From a bacterium (lineage in GTDB: Bacteria > Nitrospinota_A > UBA7883 > JACRGQ01): a stretch of DNA of 7,902 bases. This document shows positions 6,190-7,902 of this stretch, piece by piece (the stretch's first letter is position 1; the number at the start of each line of letters is the position of its first letter). The position numbers were made by a program, and so were the translations under genes. The stretch lies in assembly GCA_021815535.1 (NCBI GenBank), contig JAKAGL010000105.1, positions 1-7,902 on the forward strand. Direction: 5' to 3'. Below the pieces are notes generated by a model, which saw nothing but the letters and a program-made list of their open reading frames with translations, was not told the DNA's origin and ran no database searches.

Positions 6190-6450
6190 ATGAAGAGCGC
6201 ACTTGAACTGGCGATGGAACGCTCCGGAAACGTCGCAAAGCTGACCCCGGAGCAAAAAAAGAAGATAGAGGATATCCGCGCCGTGGCGAAATCGAAGATC
6301 GCCGAAGAGGAGATCATGACCGCCAAGAAGATCGGCGGCATGGACGATCCGGCCGCAATAGCGCAATTAAAAGAACAGTCCGCCGCGCTCATCCGCAAGA
6401 TAGAGGCGGATACCGAAGCGAAGGTGGAGAAAGTCCGCGGCGGCAAATGA
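6190..6450 (+). CDS. Small charged helical protein of unknown function upstream of rlmN
   Basis: This 86-residue protein starts MKSALELAMERSG and is rich in Lys, Glu and Ala. It has no Cys, no signal peptide and no hydrophobic segment. The sequence from about residue 20 to the end (LTPEQKKKIEDIRAVAKSKI onward) is predicted by eye to be almost continuous helix with coiled-coil character, broken by GGMDDP around 54-59. Similar short LELAL...LTxEQK proteins occur in several Gram-negative lineages as conserved hypotheticals, but I know of no assigned function. The start is well supported by AAGGAG six bases upstream. An ATG further upstream in the same frame (5929) runs antisense through the HPr-fusion gene and is not credible. 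Its TGA overlaps the rlmN ATG (6447-6450), so the two are translationally coupled, which hints at a ribosome or RNA-related setting. Confidence 0.8.
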   Translation: MKSALELAMERSGNVAKLTPEQKKKIEDIRAVAKSKIAEEEIMTAKKIGGMDDPAAIAQLKEQSAALIRKIEADTEAKVEKVRGGK

Positions 6451-7472
6451 CGCGCATCAATCTTAAAGACCTTTCTTTCGCGCAGCTTGACGAATTGGCG
6501 GCCGCGATGGGGCAGCCGAAATTCCGCGCCAAGCAGATACGCGATTGGCTGTACGCCAAGAACGAAACCGATATCGGGGCCATGAGCAACCTGCCGAAGG
6601 AATTCCGCGAACGGCTGGCCGCCACCCACACGGCCGCGGGCCTTGCCACCGCCGCCACCCGGACCGCGCCGGACGGCACGATCAAGTACCTGTTCACGCT
6701 GGACGACGGCCTGACTGTTGAAACGGTTTATATCCCGGAGGAAAAGCGGAAAACCCTCTGCGTTTCCACCCAGGTGGGATGCAAGTTCCAATGCGCTTTT
6801 TGCGCCACCGGCACAATGGGGTTTTCGCGCAACCTGAGGCCATCGGAGATCCTGAACCAGGTGATAGAGGCGCGGCGCGGCGCGGGGGAAGTGACCAATG
6901 TGGTTTTCATGGGGATGGGGGAACCCCTGGACAACTTTTCCGCAGTGACGCGGGCGCTGGAGATACTGCACAACCCCGAAGGGTTCAATATCGGCGCGCG
7001 CCGGATCACCGTCAGCACCGTGGGGCTGCCGGATCAGATCGAACAGTTGGGAAAAACCGGGCTCAAGACGAATCTCGCCATATCCCTGCATGCCGCGGAC
7101 GATGCGGTGCGGAGCCGCCTGATGCCGGTGAACAAAAAATATCCGGTGGCGGCGGTCATGAAGGCGTGCTCCCGGTACCCTCTCCAGCATGGGCGCGTGA
7201 TCACCATGGAGGTGATCCTTTTCGACGGGGTGAATGACCGCCCGGAAGATGTCCAGGCCCTTATCAAGGCGCTGCGTAACGTAAAGGCGAAGGTGAATCT
7301 CATCCGTTTCAATCCGGTGGCCGGGGCAGGATTCCGCCCCAGTTCGCGGGAAAAGACCGAGCAGTTCCAAAAGGCGATCATGGCCGCCGGGATCGATTGC
7401 ACCATCAGGATAAGCCGGGGGGGAGAGATCGATGCTGCCTGCGGTCAACTAAAAGCCGCCTTCTCCGGATAG
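6447..7472 (+). CDS. rlmN: Dual-specificity 23S rRNA/tRNA adenine-C2 methyltransferase RlmN
   Basis: RlmN is a radical-SAM enzyme that methylates C2 of A2503 in 23S rRNA, near the peptidyl-transferase centre, and A37 of certain tRNAs, affecting decoding accuracy. All key residues are present in this 341-residue protein. The 4Fe-4S cluster motif CKFQCAFC supplies Cys112, Cys116 and Cys119. Cys105 (TLCVSTQVGC) sits where E. coli Cys118 lies, and Cys332 (DAACGQL) matches the methyl-carrying Cys355. Other family segments are FCATGTMGFSRNL (118-130), VVFMGMGEPLDN (152-163), RRITVSTVGL (185-194), NLAISLHAADD (209-219) and FNPVAGAGFRPS (288-299). The N-terminal accessory domain (about 1-75) is intact. 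It starts within the stop of the upstream small gene (ATGA) and lacks a strong ribosome site of its own. No terminator follows directly; the next one is near 7797. Confidence 0.97.
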   Translation: MTRINLKDLSFAQLDELAAAMGQPKFRAKQIRDWLYAKNETDIGAMSNLPKEFRERLAATHTAAGLATAATRTAPDGTIKYLFTLDDGLTVETVYIPEEKRKTLCVSTQVGCKFQCAFCATGTMGFSRNLRPSEILNQVIEARRGAGEVTNVVFMGMGEPLDNFSAVTRALEILHNPEGFNIGARRITVSTVGLPDQIEQLGKTGLKTNLAISLHAADDAVRSRLMPVNKKYPVAAVMKACSRYPLQHGRVITMEVILFDGVNDRPEDVQALIKALRNVKAKVNLIRFNPVAGAGFRPSSREKTEQFQKAIMAAGIDCTIRISRGGEIDAACGQLKAAFSG

Positions 7473-7708
7473 GTTGGCAAGAACGCCCCCAATATTTAAT
7501 ATCTAAATCGCCGCAAGTGAAGTTTATGCGTGAATGATGGTTTATAAGTATAATATTATAATAACGTATTGTATGAACGGTGGTTGTGGCCTGATAAATA
7601 ATCCAAGTGACAATAACGTTACAAGTCATCCATGATGTGAACAAATCGTTAATATCTATAAAGCTACGTAGTGTCAATAAAAACAGTGGATTAGTCGATC
7701 GGCGCATT
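7473..7708. other. AT-rich non-coding region upstream of a sigma-54 promoter
   Basis: Base composition changes sharply after rlmN, from GC-rich coding sequence to strongly AT-rich DNA. No credible gene is visible. Small symmetric or repeated elements are: the perfect palindrome TATAATATTATA (7549-7560); AATAACGT twice (7560-7567 and 7612-7619), 52 bases apart; TTAATATCTA twice (7496-7505 and 7649-7658); an imperfect dyad centred near 7630 (GTTAC on the left, GTGAAC on the right, with TCAT/ATGA flanking the centre); and the palindrome CTACGTAG (7664-7671). The last two lie about 105 and 67 bases before the predicted sigma-54 start, a usual position for enhancer-binding activator sites. None matches an activator site I can name. 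Confidence 0.5.
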
Positions 7709-7724
7709 TGGCATATTCTTTGCT
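7709..7724 (+). promoter_or_regulatory. Sigma-54 (RpoN) promoter
   Basis: TGGCATATTCTTTGCT fits the -24/-12 consensus TGGCACG-N4-TTGCW. TGGCA and TTGCT match completely and at exactly the right spacing, with only two mismatches (positions 6 and 7 of the -24 box). GG falls at 7710-7711 (-25/-24) and GC at 7722-7723 (-13/-12), so transcription should begin at about 7735 (an A), heading right. The AT-rich upstream DNA suits looping to a bound activator. Nothing in the window identifies the activator. Confidence 0.7.
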
Positions 7725-7734
7725 TTTGTAATGT

Positions 7735-7837
7735 ACCAGAATTGGATCTCCCCCAGAGAGTCCAGTTTCGTTAGATCACCCTCTAACCTCCCCTTAGAAA
7801 TGGGGGCTGTCGCCCGATGGCCTCCATTTTAATTTTT
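7735..7837 (+). ncRNA. Candidate sigma-54-dependent small RNA, about 103 nt, three hairpins
   Basis: From the predicted sigma-54 start to the T-tract, the sequence folds into three consecutive stem-loops. H1 pairs 7739-7750 with 7756-7768 (12 bp, one bulged G at 7760, loop CCCCA). H2 pairs 7770-7775 with 7782-7787 (6 bp, loop TCACCC). H3 pairs 7797-7811 with 7816-7830 (15 bp including G-U pairs, loop GCCC) and is followed by AATTTTTG. Every loop is C-rich, and the H2-H3 linker contains CCTCCCC, complementary to G-rich Shine-Dalgarno sequences, as in some known base-pairing RNAs. Known sigma-54-dependent small RNAs (Vibrio Qrr, Pseudomonas CrcZ and NrsZ) show the class exists; I do not recognise this as any of them. 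The alternative is an attenuated 5' leader of a gene beyond the right edge. There is no credible ORF inside. Confidence 0.5.
7797..7837 (+). terminator. Rho-independent terminator
   Basis: A 15-bp stem (7797-7811 with 7816-7830, four G-U pairs, tetraloop GCCC) ends in an A-rich/T-rich base and continues into TTTTAATTTTTG. The GC-rich core is GGGGGC opposite GGCCTCC. It works only on the plus strand, since no T-run follows in the other direction. CCCC at 7790-7793 could pair with the GGGG of the stem's left arm, a possible competing fold. It could also stop read-through from rlmN. Confidence 0.65.
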
Positions 7838-7838
7838 G

Positions 7839-7902
7839 TAGAAGAGTAAGTTGACTTAACCCTTTATTGGGTTGGGACAGTTCGCCCCCGGTGTAGCATC
7901 AT
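7839..7902 (+). other. Short non-coding tail with one hairpin
   Basis: No gene start is visible before the window ends. One stem-loop pairs 7855-7862 with 7869-7876 (8 bp with two G-U pairs, loop TTTATT). TTGACT at 7851-7856 resembles a -35 box, but no -10 follows at a workable distance. The purpose of this stretch depends on sequence beyond the edge. Confidence 0.35.

Noticed and set aside
6096..7448. Upstream extension of the HPr-fusion frame to a 906-residue protein
   Set aside because: The added part is antisense to rlmN and the small helical gene, is Arg/His/Pro-rich as expected of a shadow frame, and lies beyond a clear promoter region.
7405..7707. 100-codon minus-strand reading frame across the AT-rich gap
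   Set aside because: It runs antisense into the conserved 3' end of rlmN, its composition shifts midway, and it has no ribosome site or recognisable domain.
7800..7832. Ten-codon frame starting ATGGGGGCT inside the candidate RNA
   Set aside because: It has no ribosome site and lies entirely within the terminator stem.
7473..7902. tRNA gene, CRISPR array or attachment site in the AT-rich gap
   Set aside because: I found no cloverleaf with a T-loop, no regularly spaced repeats and no duplicated tRNA end.

Overview
The window is GC-rich and tightly packed from position 1 to about 7472, and ends in a 430-base AT-rich gap. The gene set is bacterial and probably Gram-negative: anhydro-MurNAc kinase, a DUF2065/YjeT-like membrane protein, RlmN and a tandem-domain dCTP deaminase. 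No gene fixes the phylum. An uncultivated lineage such as Nitrospinota or a former deltaproteobacterial group is possible, but this is a weak guess.

Layout. Positions 1-2202 (+) hold four tightly linked genes: the 3' two thirds of a dCTP deaminase, a two-helix membrane protein of unknown function, a DUF2065 miniprotein and a membrane-anchored alpha/beta hydrolase. Positions 2201-2286 hold four hairpins in a row between convergent genes. On the minus strand lie anmK (2296-3429), an M20-family amidohydrolase (3547-4731) and, overlapping it by 4 bases, a roughly 455-residue protein ending in an HPr phosphocarrier domain (4728-6095). A 94-base divergent promoter region follows. Then come an 86-residue charged helical protein and rlmN on the plus strand, again joined by a 4-base ATGA overlap.

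The AT-rich gap (7473-7902) has no credible protein gene. It holds a near-consensus sigma-54 promoter (7709-7724). From the predicted start near 7735, the sequence folds into three successive hairpins. The last is a 15-bp stem followed by a T-rich tract, which looks like an intrinsic terminator. Together they predict a sigma-54-dependent small RNA of about 103 nt with C-rich unpaired segments. This is the best candidate here for something undescribed. An attenuated 5' leader of a gene beyond the right edge is the main alternative.

The second notable item is the HPr fusion. Its active-site His and regulatory-type Ser are both present at exactly the canonical 31-residue spacing, attached to a helical N-terminal region I do not recognise. 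It is co-transcribed with an amidohydrolase and lies upstream of a peptidoglycan-recycling kinase. A phosphorelay tied to cell-wall or amide turnover is conceivable but is only inferred from gene order.
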